NCBI GenBank assembly: GCA_963820545.1
Contig: CAWGAJ010000001.1
Location: forward strand, 1,302,001-1,366,000
Source: CAWGAJ01 sp963820545
Lineage (GTDB): Bacteria > Planctomycetota > Planctomycetia > Pirellulales > Thermoguttaceae
Direction of reading: 5' to 3'
DNA: 64,000 nucleotides
In this document: piece after piece, positions 33,293 to 41,713 of the stretch
How the letters are laid out: each line of letters starts with the position of its first letter
Position numbering within the stretch: position 1 is the stretch's first letter
The notes under the pieces: generated by a model
Told to the model about the DNA's origin: nothing
What the model saw: only the letters and a program-made list of their open reading frames with translations
Databases searched by the model: none
Made by a program: the position numbers and the translations under genes

Positions 33293-34427
33293 TAATACAA
33301 TTGATAGCTACTTCTTCAGGATCGAGAAGATAGACTACTTTTGAGTTGTTTTCGCCGGGTGTATCTGGCGTATAGAAGTACCAGCCCGCCGGGGCGGAGA
33401 AAGAAAAGCCCTCTTGATCGTCCTGGTAGGATTTCATTTCGCCCGGCTTATTCAGCCCGATGTGTTCCAACTCACCCGTAATGTTGCCAACTTCATATTT
33501 GACGATGTAGCGGTTGGCGTCGGCCGAGATCCAAAAGAGATCATTTATCCAGCTAATGAAGAGTTTATAACACGCAAACTTTCCGGCCGGCACAGCGATG
33601 GTTTCCTTGCCTGTAATCTCAATGGAATAATAACCATTACCGCTGGAGTAGGGCGTATAAAGAAGCACTGATGCTTTGTAACCTTCGGTCAAAGGCAAGC
33701 GCCGGAACAGGTACTCCAATTGCTCCATGTCGTAATAGATTCCGTTGAGCTTTTCCTTGCGGGTTCTATTTTTGCCGCCTCCAGATTGCGTGACAGTAAC
33801 CTCGTCGGTCGTATAGTCGGCATTAGTTAAACCTAGTAGGTTATGCCGGAATAAGCTTTTTATCGGCCGGAATGTGTTTTTGTCGGCATCAACTTGGCTG
33901 CCTACGTGTTCAGGTTTGTCTGATGGAGTAAAGCGATGAGTCGTCATGCGCCAAACTTCCTTGCCATCAAGTTCGGTCGATTCAACCGACCAAACATAAG
34001 TGCCGACCTTTATACTACTGCCAACTTTTATGTCTAATTGCAGGGACTCACCGTCTTTCCAAGGGACTTCCGCTAATATCACGTCCCTTGAACCGGTAAT
34101 ATGTTTATTGGCCTTGGCAATCCATTCATTTTGATAGGGATACGTTTTGATCAGTTTTTGGAAAGCGGCCGCGGCCGCGAAATTTTTCTTTTGCTTCAGC
34201 AGGCATTGACCCAGCCGATACTGGGCCTCGACGGCATAGGTCTCGGCGGCTTTGCCCTTGGCGACCACCTTCTGGTAGATCTCGATTGCTTTGGGCAGAT
34301 CGCCCAACATTTCTTCGGTGTAAATGCCTTTTTCCAGCAATTCCGAAGCCGACTCGGCGGCCATAACGGCCGAACCGGCGCCAATAAAAAACACAATTAA
34401 CAGGGTAAAACTACACTTTTTACGCAT
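33174..34427 (-). CDS. Secreted protein with TPR repeats and unknown C-terminal domain
   Basis: Main part of a secreted protein that starts the kinase operon. ATG at 34427, preceded by GGAG; signal peptide FTLLIVFFIGAGSAVMA. Two TPR units follow (LPKAIEIYQKVVAKGK, TYAVEAQYRLGQCLLKQKK), then a beta-rich region with LDIKVGSSIKVGTYVW, YYSIEITGKETIAVPAGKF and GFSFSAPAGWYFYTPD. The frame is lost at the T run 33191-33194 (plus strand). It may act with the sensor kinase as a periplasmic ligand or accessory protein, inferred from the operon only. Confidence 0.75.
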   Translation of the reverse strand: MRKKCSFTLLIVFFIGAGSAVMAAESASELLEKGIYTEEMLGDLPKAIEIYQKVVAKGKAAETYAVEAQYRLGQCLLKQKKNFAAAAAFQKLIKTYPYQNEWIAKANKHITGSRDVILAEVPWKDGESLQLDIKVGSSIKVGTYVWSVESTELDGKEVWRMTTHRFTPSDKPEHVGSQVDADKNTFRPIKSLFRHNLLGLTNADYTTDEVTVTQSGGGKNRTRKEKLNGIYYDMEQLEYLFRRLPLTEGYKASVLLYTPYSSGNGYYSIEITGKETIAVPAGKFACYKLFISWINDLFWISADANRYIVKYEVGNITGELEHIGLNKPGEMKSYQDDQEGFSFSAPAGWYFYTPDTPGENNSKVVYLLDPEEVAINCISVWKINNDNAQDQKADAKKLLRTFAEEGVADKNKRTEGL

Positions 34428-34752
34428 ATCTCTAGCTCCATAAAAAAGAGTACCTTTTTTACAGTAACTTGCCAATAAACGCAGGAAATGATGAATTATC
34501 GTCCCGGCGTGTTACCGGCGTGTTACGGAGGGTTGACATTTCTGTCCTATTTGGCTGGTGTAGAGCGATTCTTTGCGTGAAAACCGAGAAGGGAAAAGGG
34601 GACAGAACTTTTTTTCTCATGCAATAAATAGTTCTGACCCCTGGCACCTGCCTGCTAAAATCCACTGCCAACAACGCTATCCCAAGGGTTGGTGAGAAAT
34701 GCGGGTTAGAGATGCCGGCGTGGCGAATTTGGCGATTAGGAAAATTATGTTA
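34428..34752. repeat. Intergenic region with REP-like inverted repeat (34598-34641)
   Basis: Arms ggggacagaact (34598-34609) and agttctgacccc (34630-34641) pair with one mismatch around a T-rich loop; this resembles the gttctgacccc palindromes mobilised by REP-associated (Y1) transposases, though no transposase is in the window. A degenerate relative lies at 36259-36298. An 11-mer tandem pair ccggcgtgtta is at 34504-34525. No gene supported. Confidence 0.65.
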
Positions 34753-35889
34753 TTACTTCCGCGGTCGCCAAGCGTAGGCAAGGATGCTGATGGCACCGAC
34801 GCTGAGGAGGGCGATGATGGAGGGCTCGGGCACTGTGATACTAACAGTCCAATTCACGCTCTCAGATAAAGGGCCTGTGCCTCTCCTGACCCAAGGCGTC
34901 AGGTTGCCAGCTAGAGCCGTGATCTCATGCAGGCCCTGCGATAGGCTCATAGTGGCCAACGGAAGGGTGTCCTGATTGGCGGGCGAGAATGGTTTGCCGT
35001 CCACGGTCCACGTCACGTTGACCACGCTATCGTCTACAGGACTCACAGAAATAGAAATTGGGTCTGTGAGTGTGGCTGAATTACTTGTGTACGTATCGAG
35101 TGGTTTCACTATGCTGTAAATATCCTGTATAATCGCCTCGCGACAAACAGCATCGTAGGGAACATTCAACTGCTTCATTTTGTCATTTGAGGCCGGAGAA
35201 TAAACGCCATTGCTGTAGTACGCCCCGTTATATGCTCCGATGGTGCCTACGCCGGGCTGATTATAGCCCAGCCACACCGACCACTTGTTGCCAGTCGGGC
35301 TGTTGGTGATGTTCACGTTGGAGAATTCGCCGCCTGTATAGGTGCCGGAATTAACAACATACGTGTCTTGGAATAAGTGCCAGGAGTGACCAGATTCGTG
35401 AAGTAACAATTCGTTGGCCCACCCGTTTTCCGCAGCGAAGCAAGCCGGGCCGCCCCAATAGCCAGCCCCGCAATACGTGGTTACGTTGGCACCCAAGGCG
35501 ATGCAGTCGGCAGTTGGGAATTGGGAAGAAACTGCACTGTGTACCGTACTCGTGTTAACCATAAGAAGGCGGTCGCCGTAGAGATAAGAACCAAAATACC
35601 CTCCAAAACCAGACTGGGCCGAAGGCATGAAAAGGCCATAAACATTGAAAAAGTTGTGATAGCGAGGGTATGGATCGGCTTTGATGCCGCCGCCATTGAA
35701 AACATAGGAAATCACAGAGTTCATGTCGTTGATGAACGTCTGCTTTTGCGATGCCGTGTAACCTTCTGCGCAGATCACGATCTTCACGCGGTTCGAGTCA
35801 GGACCGTTGCCCATGAGCGTGGTGATGTTGCCCCATGCCGCTGCCACAAAAGTCAAAAGGACAGCAACCACTAATGCAATTGTTTTCAT
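34753..35889 (-). CDS. M64-family-like metallopeptidase with PEP-CTERM sorting signal
   Basis: A 378-residue exported protein. Signal peptide (TIALVVAVLLTFVAAAWG) from the ATG at 35889; a longer in-frame start at 35934 is less likely. The peptidase core shows RVKIVICAEGYTASQKQTF, FFNVYGLFMPSAQSGFG and the zinc motif HESGHSWHLFQDTY, matching the M64 (IgA peptidase) type. A beta domain follows (VNVTWTVDGKPF). The C terminus VPEPSIIALLSVGAISIL ending AYAWRPRK is a PEP-CTERM signal: Pro-Glu-Pro, hydrophobic helix, basic end. It should be anchored then processed by an exosortase, which is not in this window. Substrate unknown. Confidence 0.85.
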   Translation of the reverse strand: MKTIALVVAVLLTFVAAAWGNITTLMGNGPDSNRVKIVICAEGYTASQKQTFINDMNSVISYVFNGGGIKADPYPRYHNFFNVYGLFMPSAQSGFGGYFGSYLYGDRLLMVNTSTVHSAVSSQFPTADCIALGANVTTYCGAGYWGGPACFAAENGWANELLLHESGHSWHLFQDTYVVNSGTYTGGEFSNVNITNSPTGNKWSVWLGYNQPGVGTIGAYNGAYYSNGVYSPASNDKMKQLNVPYDAVCREAIIQDIYSIVKPLDTYTSNSATLTDPISISVSPVDDSVVNVTWTVDGKPFSPANQDTLPLATMSLSQGLHEITALAGNLTPWVRRGTGPLSESVNWTVSITVPEPSIIALLSVGAISILAYAWRPRK

Positions 35890-36329
35890 GAGAATTCCGA
35901 TGGAAGCGTGGAAATTGCTATGCTCACATGACAAAAGGTTTTAGGGTTCATTTACAGATCAAGGGAGAATCTCCAACGATTGCCCGACGGAGATGGCTCC
36001 TCGATTCGAGCCTCTTTAAGAATGCACCCATGACAACTGGTAAAGTCGTGTTGTCGCTTGTTAGTGGGTGCTAACGCTGCCTCAACCAAGAATTGACTTT
36101 GTAGTCTGGTTTTACCTTTATAGCATTGATTTCACAATAAACCATGTTTGAGACTATTTTATATAATTAATATCTTGTAGTCCAGTAATTATTATCATCT
36201 CCCCCCCTAAAATTAACAAAATTAATTCTATCGAATTAAGTCTATTAGGGGGTGGTAAAGGGAGAAGAGATCAGAACTTTTTTTCTCCTGCAACAAAATT
36301 CCAACCCTGTTTTCACCTTTAATGAAGCT
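35890..36329. other. A+T-rich intergenic region with two repeats
   Basis: No gene supported in 440 bases. A weak inverted repeat has arms ccccctaa (36203-36210) and ttaggggg (36245-36252). Just after, 36259-36298 resembles the REP-like unit at 34594-34628 (shared cagaactttttttctc). Both flanking genes are on the minus strand, so the promoter of the M64 gene is expected in the first part. Confidence 0.55.
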
Positions 36330-37649
36330 CTACCCTTCAAATTGCCGGATCAGAATCGCGCTGGCCTGTCCCTGGGGGGTAACGCTGAGATTGATAAAGA
36401 TCTTTCCCGGTTCCACTGCTCCATTGGTCACGGCGGCCACGGGGCACTGGGGATCGGGAGTTTCGTAATTCAGAATGGGAAATAACCGGCCGTGTTTGAG
36501 CGCCATGAGGCTGGCGATCAATTCCACGATGCCGCTGCCGGCGCCCAGGTTTCCAAAGTAACTTTTTGCGGCAATCACGGGTACCGGTTTTTTGCGCGAG
36601 CCAAATACATGGTTGATTGCCCGGGCTTCCTCGACGTCGCCGCTGTGCGTGCTCAGTCCGTGGGCGTGGATGTGTCCGACGTCTTCCGGCTTGATCTTTG
36701 CGGCCTTAAGAACATTTGCTAAAACATTACTCATGGCCGCTTCCCGCCGGGCGATGAGATTGCGCTCGACCACGGAACTAGAGGCCGCCGCCAAGACCTC
36801 GCCAAAGATGGTCGCCCCGCGGGCCTGGGCAATCATCAGCTCCTCGATAATAATTGCCCCTGCGCCCTCGCCTAAAACCATGCCCGTGCGATTTCGATCA
36901 AAGGGGCGGCTGGCCCGCGAGGGTTCCACGTCGGGCGAAGCCAGCTCTTCCTGCTGGGCGGCATGGATGGCCTTCATGGGATGCAACCGCGTGCCCGTGG
37001 CTCCACAAAGCATTACATCGGCGCTGTTGCGGAGAATGATCTGAAAGGCCTCGCCCACGGCCACGTTTGCCGAGGCCTCGCGCAAGGTGAGCGAATTATT
37101 TGGACCGCGCAGGTCGTTATAGATGGCGAGGTGACTGGCCGGCATATTGGGAAGATATTTTAGCAGCCATAAAGGCGACATCTTGGGCATGCCCTCGGCA
37201 CCCCAGCGTGAATACTGAAAACGGCCTTGCTCGTCCAGGCATTGCTGGATGCCTTCGATGAATTCCTCGGGCAGCGAGAGCATGTAATCCGAACCGAAAC
37301 TAATGCCGGTTCGTTCGGGATCGACTTTATCGGCCGTCAGACCAGCGTCGCTGAGGGCCCGTTGGGCGGCCGCCACCCCCATTTGACACTCCCGGCACAT
37401 CATCTTGGACCCCTTGCGGATGGCCTTTTTCTGCTCTTTGTCGAGTTGGCCAAAGTCCTCGATTTCGCCTTGGAACTGGCGGACTTCGGCGGCGAACTTG
37501 ATGGGCAGCCCCCCCGGGGGTATAGACGTTAACAGTCCTACCGCACTTCGACCGGAACTGAGTCCTTCCCAAAGCGACTCTTTGGTACTGCCCATGGGGC
37601 AAACCAATCCCATCCCTGTAATAACTACCCTGCGTGGTGCGGAACACAT
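36330..37649 (-). CDS. Beta-ketoacyl synthase-like protein lacking catalytic Cys (chain-length-factor-like)
   Basis: A 439-residue ketosynthase-fold protein. It follows FabF along its length (RRVVITGMGLVCPMGSTKES, SRASRPFDRNRTGMVLGEGA) but the active site differs. Where FabF at 40264 has TACASATNA, this protein has LREASANVA: Cys is replaced by Glu. The first His is kept (HAHGLSTHSGD); the second catalytic His is Asn (KSYFGNLGAGSG) with Lys kept. This resembles KS-beta/chain-length factors of polyketide systems, which lack Cys, more than condensing enzymes. It is minus strand, divergent from rpmF-fab. Its role could be a partner of FabF, a decarboxylase or a structural subunit. Confidence 0.88.
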   Translation of the reverse strand: MCSAPRRVVITGMGLVCPMGSTKESLWEGLSSGRSAVGLLTSIPPGGLPIKFAAEVRQFQGEIEDFGQLDKEQKKAIRKGSKMMCRECQMGVAAAQRALSDAGLTADKVDPERTGISFGSDYMLSLPEEFIEGIQQCLDEQGRFQYSRWGAEGMPKMSPLWLLKYLPNMPASHLAIYNDLRGPNNSLTLREASANVAVGEAFQIILRNSADVMLCGATGTRLHPMKAIHAAQQEELASPDVEPSRASRPFDRNRTGMVLGEGAGAIIIEELMIAQARGATIFGEVLAAASSSVVERNLIARREAAMSNVLANVLKAAKIKPEDVGHIHAHGLSTHSGDVEEARAINHVFGSRKKPVPVIAAKSYFGNLGAGSGIVELIASLMALKHGRLFPILNYETPDPQCPVAAVTNGAVEPGKIFINLSVTPQGQASAILIRQFEG

Positions 37650-37863
37650 GACAATAGACTGTTTTCCAGTTTCAACGGGCTGCTAAGAATTCCCTAGTTT
37701 AACCACCCGACCACGTGTCGTCGAGAGCGGCTTCATAGTTGAGTTTTCCTGTTTTCCTTACCCAATCCAAGGCGGGTATAGTTGACATAATTAACTTTTA
37801 TATCTAGCATGACCGGCTTAAACTATTTATTTTCCAGACCCCATCTTAGAGGTAATCAGTCAG

Positions 37864-38040
37864 ATGGCAGTTCCAAAACGCAGACAAAGCAACGCGCGTA
37901 CCGGTTCACGGCGAGCGCACGATGCAAAAAAGCCTAAGCAGCTTTCCACATGTCCGCAGTGCAGTACTGCGGTGCCCACTCATACGGTATGTCCCAATTG
38001 CGGACACTACATGGGCCGGAAAATTATGGAGACGTCGTGA
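37864..38040 (+). CDS. rpmF: 50S ribosomal protein L32
   Basis: A 58-residue L32 with the expected start MAVPKRRQSNARTGSRRAH and two zinc-type pairs CPQC and CPNC followed by GHYMGRK. L32 lies in the large-subunit RNA. It overlaps the fabD start: the L32 stop TGA is part of GTGA, so translation is coupled. Linkage of rpmF to fatty-acid genes is common in bacteria and ties ribosome supply to lipid synthesis. Confidence 0.95.
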   Translation: MAVPKRRQSNARTGSRRAHDAKKPKQLSTCPQCSTAVPTHTVCPNCGHYMGRKIMETS

Positions 38041-38945
38041 GTAAGATCGCGTTTTTATTCCCCGGACAGGGGGCGCAGATGGTGGGCATGGGACGGCGCT
38101 TGGCCCTGTCGCTCCCCGCTGTTGGCAGGCTGTACGACCGGGCCGGCGAAATCCTCGGTTATGATTTGGCCAAACTCTGCTTCGAAGGACCGGCCGAACA
38201 GCTCGATTCCACCGTGGTCAGCCAACCCGCACTATTTGTAACCAGTTTGGCGGCGTTGGAATCGTTACGCGCTTATTCGCCAGACGTGGTGCTTTCCTGC
38301 GAGGCCACGGCCGGACTAAGCCTGGGCGAATACACTGCCATGGTATTTGCCGGCGTGATGGACTTCGACGACGGGCTGATGCTCGTGCAAAAGCGCGGGG
38401 CGGCCATGCAGGTAGCCGCTGATGCCACTCCCAGCGGCATGGTCAGCATTCTCGGCTTGGAATTGGCCAAAGTCCAAGCCCTTTGCGCAAAGGCCCGCAA
38501 CGGCGAGGTGCTGGAAATCGCCAACTTGCTCTGTCCGGGCAATATCGTCATTTCTGGAACCATCGACGCCTGCGAACGGGCGGCCGAGATGGCCCAATCG
38601 TTCGGGGCAATGAAGGCCGTGCCCTTGGCCGTGGCCGGCGCCTTCCACACGCAAATCATGCAACCGGCCGTGGAGCAGTTGGAGCAGGCCCTGGCCGTAG
38701 TTCCCATGCACAAGCCGCGCATCCCCGTCATATCCAACTACGATGCCCAGCCGCACCACGAGGCCGAGGAAATCCGCGGTTTGTTAATGCGCCAGGTGCT
38801 CCATCCGGTTCTCTGGGAAGATTCCATGCGATATCTAATCCAGCAAGGATTCGACCAGTTTTATGAGGTCGGTCCCGGACGGGTGCTCCGCGGCCTGCTG
38901 CGGCGGATCGATCGCAATGTTTCCTGTCAATGCATAGAGGTGTAA
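38037..38945 (+). CDS. fabD: Malonyl-CoA:ACP transacylase FabD
   Basis: A 302-residue malonyl transferase that loads malonyl groups on acyl carrier protein. Start GTG at 38037 (SKIAFLFPGQGAQ follows); a longer in-frame start at 37950 would overlap rpmF. Seen: FPGQGAQ, GLSLGEYTA with the nucleophilic Ser (the His usual before it is Leu), SGTIDACERAAEMA, AGAFHTQIM with the catalytic His, and YEVGPGRVLRGLLRR. The stop is followed by a family-C palindrome before fabG. Confidence 0.95.
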   Translation: MSKIAFLFPGQGAQMVGMGRRLALSLPAVGRLYDRAGEILGYDLAKLCFEGPAEQLDSTVVSQPALFVTSLAALESLRAYSPDVVLSCEATAGLSLGEYTAMVFAGVMDFDDGLMLVQKRGAAMQVAADATPSGMVSILGLELAKVQALCAKARNGEVLEIANLLCPGNIVISGTIDACERAAEMAQSFGAMKAVPLAVAGAFHTQIMQPAVEQLEQALAVVPMHKPRIPVISNYDAQPHHEAEEIRGLLMRQVLHPVLWEDSMRYLIQQGFDQFYEVGPGRVLRGLLRRIDRNVSCQCIEV

Positions 38946-38953
38946 TATCTCAT

Positions 38954-38995
38954 AAAGCCGCGACGGGCACCAACCGAAGGTTGGTCGGTCGCGTC
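38954..38995. repeat. Palindromic repeat, family C, between fabD and fabG
   Basis: Outer arms gcgac / gtcgc with inner ccaacc-gaa-ggttgg (38970-38984). Close match to 8261-8303 in inverse orientation. It ends about 13 bases before the fabG start, so it could affect the fabG ribosome site. Confidence 0.8.
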
Positions 38996-39008
38996 TAAGG
39001 AGTATTGT

Positions 39009-39779
39009 ATGAAGGATCAGACCCAGGGCCGCATTTCCACTGATCTAAAGGGGCAAGTGGCTATTGTCACCGGCGCGGCAAAAGGCCTTGGCCGGGCAAT
39101 TGCCGTAGCGCTTGCCCGCGCGGGCGCTAAAGTGGCCTGCATCGACATCAACACCGAGTCCCTGGCCGAAACTGTAAACACGATCCGCTCTGCCGGGGGG
39201 ACGGCCGAGCCCATGGCCTGCGACGTGACCGACGGCAATCGCGTGGGTGAGGTGGTCGATGAGGTCGTTAAACTCTGGGGCGGCCTCTTCATCTTGGTCA
39301 ACAACGCCGGCATTACACGCGACAACATGATCATGCGCATGAAAGATGAGCAGTGGGATGCGGTAATCAACATCAATTTAAAAGGCACATTTCTGTTTAT
39401 TCGGGCCGCCTCCAAACCCATGATCAAGGGTCGTCAAGGCCGGATTATCAATATTGCCAGCGTCTCGGGTTTGATGGGCAACCCGGGACAAGCCAATTAT
39501 TCGGCCTCCAAGGCCGGCGTGATCGGACTGACGCGGACCGTCGCCCGCGAATTGGCCGGACGTAATATAACCGTAAACGCCGTGGCCCCGGGTTTTATCG
39601 CCACCGATATGACTGCCGCCCTGGGCGAAGAAATTCTGCAAGAGGTCCGCAAGCAAATCCCCCTGGGACGCCTAGGCGAGCCTCAGGACGTGGCCGATGC
39701 GGTCCTATTTTTGGCCAGCGACGCGGCCTCGTTTATTACCGGACATGTATTGACAGTTGACGGAGGATTAACTGTATAG
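39009..39779 (+). CDS. fabG: 3-oxoacyl-ACP reductase FabG
   Basis: A 256-residue short-chain dehydrogenase/reductase that reduces 3-oxoacyl-ACP with NADPH. Rossmann motif TGAAKGLGRAIAVALARAGA, NNAGITRDNMIMRM, catalytic Ser-Tyr-Lys in IASVSGLMGNPGQANYSASK, and NAVAPGFIATDMT. The start MKDQTQGRIS at 39009 has AAGGAG-like sequence upstream (taaggag, 38996-39002). Part of the fab run between fabD and acpP; the next gene is 217 bases away. Confidence 0.97.
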   Translation: MKDQTQGRISTDLKGQVAIVTGAAKGLGRAIAVALARAGAKVACIDINTESLAETVNTIRSAGGTAEPMACDVTDGNRVGEVVDEVVKLWGGLFILVNNAGITRDNMIMRMKDEQWDAVININLKGTFLFIRAASKPMIKGRQGRIINIASVSGLMGNPGQANYSASKAGVIGLTRTVARELAGRNITVNAVAPGFIATDMTAALGEEILQEVRKQIPLGRLGEPQDVADAVLFLASDAASFITGHVLTVDGGLTV

Positions 39780-39996
39780 GATGCGTAGATTGGAAAGATT
39801 CGCCGAAATAGGTGCAAAAACACAGGCAGGAGATATAGACACAAACCAGAAAAACAGTTATATCTTCCAAAGTTGCAATGATAATGGGGCTATATCGAAG
39901 ATTGTAACCCGACAAAAGGGTTTTGGACATTAAATATGGGCGGGGGTAGCCATTGGAAGCTCCCCCATAAGATGTGGCAAAAGGAGGACCTGTAAG

Positions 39997-40254
39997 GTGG
40001 CCTCAGTCGCTGAACGTGTTATCGATATCGTTGCCGAGCAACTTGGCGCAAATAAAGAAACCATTACCCGGGATACCTCTTTCGTCAACGATCTAGGTGC
40101 CGATTCTCTCGACACCGTCGAATTGGTGATGGAACTCGAAGAAGAGTTCGACATTAACATTCCGGACGACGTGGCGGAAAAAATCCAAACGGTCGGACAG
40201 GCCATCGACCACATCGAAAAGGCCGTCGCCACTAACGAAACCTCTGCCTCTTGA
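39997..40254 (+). CDS. acpP: Acyl carrier protein
   Basis: An 85-residue ACP that carries growing acyl chains. The GTG start at 39997 follows AAGGAGG (39981-39987), which fixes it. The phosphopantetheine site DLGADSLDTVELVM holds the Ser to be modified, followed by the acidic helix ELEEEFDINIPDDVAEKI. The gene is 9 bases upstream of fabF. The 217-base spacer after fabG suggests its own promoter, as ACP is needed in excess, but no clear box is seen. Confidence 0.97.
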   Translation: MASVAERVIDIVAEQLGANKETITRDTSFVNDLGADSLDTVELVMELEEEFDINIPDDVAEKIQTVGQAIDHIEKAVATNETSAS

Positions 40255-40263
40255 TAAGCTTTC

Positions 40264-41508
40264 ATGAAACGGCGCGTTGTCGTAACGGGTCTCGGCGCGG
40301 TAACCGCTTTGGGTTGCCGCGTGGAAGAACTCTGGACGCGAATCTGTAACGGCGAAAGCGGCGTGGCGCCGATAACGCGGTTCGACGCCTCGCGGTTTCG
40401 CTCGCGCATCGGCGGCGAAATCGTCAATTTTTCCACGGACGGCTACATTGAGCCCAAAGACGTGAAAAGATTCGACCGTTTCGTGCAGTATGCTTACGTC
40501 AGCGGATTGGACGCGGTGCGCGACGCCGGTTTGGATTTTTCCCGGGAAAATCTCTGGCGCTGCGGGGTAATCTTGGGATCGGGAATCGGCGGCCTGGAAA
40601 CCATCGAAGTCCAGCACCAACGCCTCTTGGACAAAGGGCCCGATAAAGTCTCCGCCTTCACCATCCCCAAACTCATCGGCAACTCCGCCAGCGCGCAGAT
40701 TTCCATCCAATACGGCTTGCACGGGCCGAACCAGGTCGTGGTTACCGCCTGCGCCAGCGCGACCAACGCCATCGGCGACTCTTTTAAGCTCATCCGCGAC
40801 GGCGAAATCGACGTGGTTATCACCGGCGGCAGCGAGGCGGCGCTGACGCCCATCGGCCTGAGCGCCTTTGCCGCCATGCGTGCATTGTCGGAACGCAACG
40901 AGGATCCCCAACGCGCCAGCCGCCCCTTTGATCGCGACCGCGACGGCTTTGTGCTCAGTGAAGGCGCGGGGCTGCTGGTGCTGGAAGAGTTGCAGCACGC
41001 CGTGTCGCGCCGGGCCCGGATCTATGCCGAGTTGTACGGATATGGCGTCAGTTGCGACGGCGGCCATATCACCGCTCCCGACAAGGAGGGAGTGGCCGCC
41101 GCATACGCCATGGCTCAGGCGCTGAAAGACGCCCGCATCGCTCCCGGCGAGATCGGCTACATTAACGCCCACGGCACCAGTACGCTCCTGGGCGATCAGG
41201 CCGAAACCACCGCCCTCAAGAGCGTCTTCCAGGAACATGCCAAAACTGTAAGCATCTCCAGCACCAAGAGCCAACTTGGCCATCTGCTGGGCGCCAGCGG
41301 CGGCGTGGAATTGATCTTTTGCGTTTTCGCTTTGCGCGACGGCGTAATCCCACCCACCATCAATTACGAAAATCCCGATCCGCTTTGCGATCTCGATTAC
41401 ACGCCCAATCAAGCCCGCCAGCGCAAGTTCTCCATTGCCATGTCCAACAGTTTCGGCTTCGGCGGCCACAACGGCTCGCTGATCGTAGGCAAGTTGCGCA
41501 ACGAATAG
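40264..41508 (+). CDS. fabF: 3-oxoacyl-ACP synthase II FabF
   Basis: A 414-residue condensing enzyme that extends acyl-ACP with malonyl-ACP. Full catalytic set: Cys in VVTACASATNAIGDS, His in NAHGTSTLLGD, and Lys/His in KSQLGHLLGASG. Start ATG at 40264. It closes the fab block; two strong palindromes follow within 100 bases. Compare the minus-strand paralogue at 36330 where Cys and the second His are lost. Confidence 0.97.
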   Translation: MKRRVVVTGLGAVTALGCRVEELWTRICNGESGVAPITRFDASRFRSRIGGEIVNFSTDGYIEPKDVKRFDRFVQYAYVSGLDAVRDAGLDFSRENLWRCGVILGSGIGGLETIEVQHQRLLDKGPDKVSAFTIPKLIGNSASAQISIQYGLHGPNQVVVTACASATNAIGDSFKLIRDGEIDVVITGGSEAALTPIGLSAFAAMRALSERNEDPQRASRPFDRDRDGFVLSEGAGLLVLEELQHAVSRRARIYAELYGYGVSCDGGHITAPDKEGVAAAYAMAQALKDARIAPGEIGYINAHGTSTLLGDQAETTALKSVFQEHAKTVSISSTKSQLGHLLGASGGVELIFCVFALRDGVIPPTINYENPDPLCDLDYTPNQARQRKFSIAMSNSFGFGGHNGSLIVGKLRNE

Positions 41509-41517
41509 ATCGTCTCA

Positions 41518-41599
41518 GAGCCGGGCCGTGTCGGCCCGGTGGGGAACGAGGCGGGCGTTATTCGGCGATTCATTTCCGGGGCGACACGCCCCGGCTCGG
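41518..41599. repeat. Double palindrome downstream of fabF
   Basis: Two hairpins: ccgggcc / ggcccgg (41521-41539) and ccggggcg-aca-cgccccgg (41576-41594). The ends gagccggg (41518-41525) and cccggctc also pair with each other. Likely terminator of the fab operon, in a separate repeat type (family D). Confidence 0.7.
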
Positions 41600-41713
41600 A
41601 TAGGTGACAAGACATGATTTTTTTACCTGTTATGTCTCATATTTTTTGAATTATAATGTTACCATGGTTGCCATATAAAAAATCAAAGCTTTGAAATAAT
41701 AAATAGCCCTCGA

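Noticed and set aside
40093..41469. 458-residue minus-strand open frame
   Set aside because: It is the complement of fabF and acpP; the plus-strand genes carry full active sites, so this is a shadow frame.
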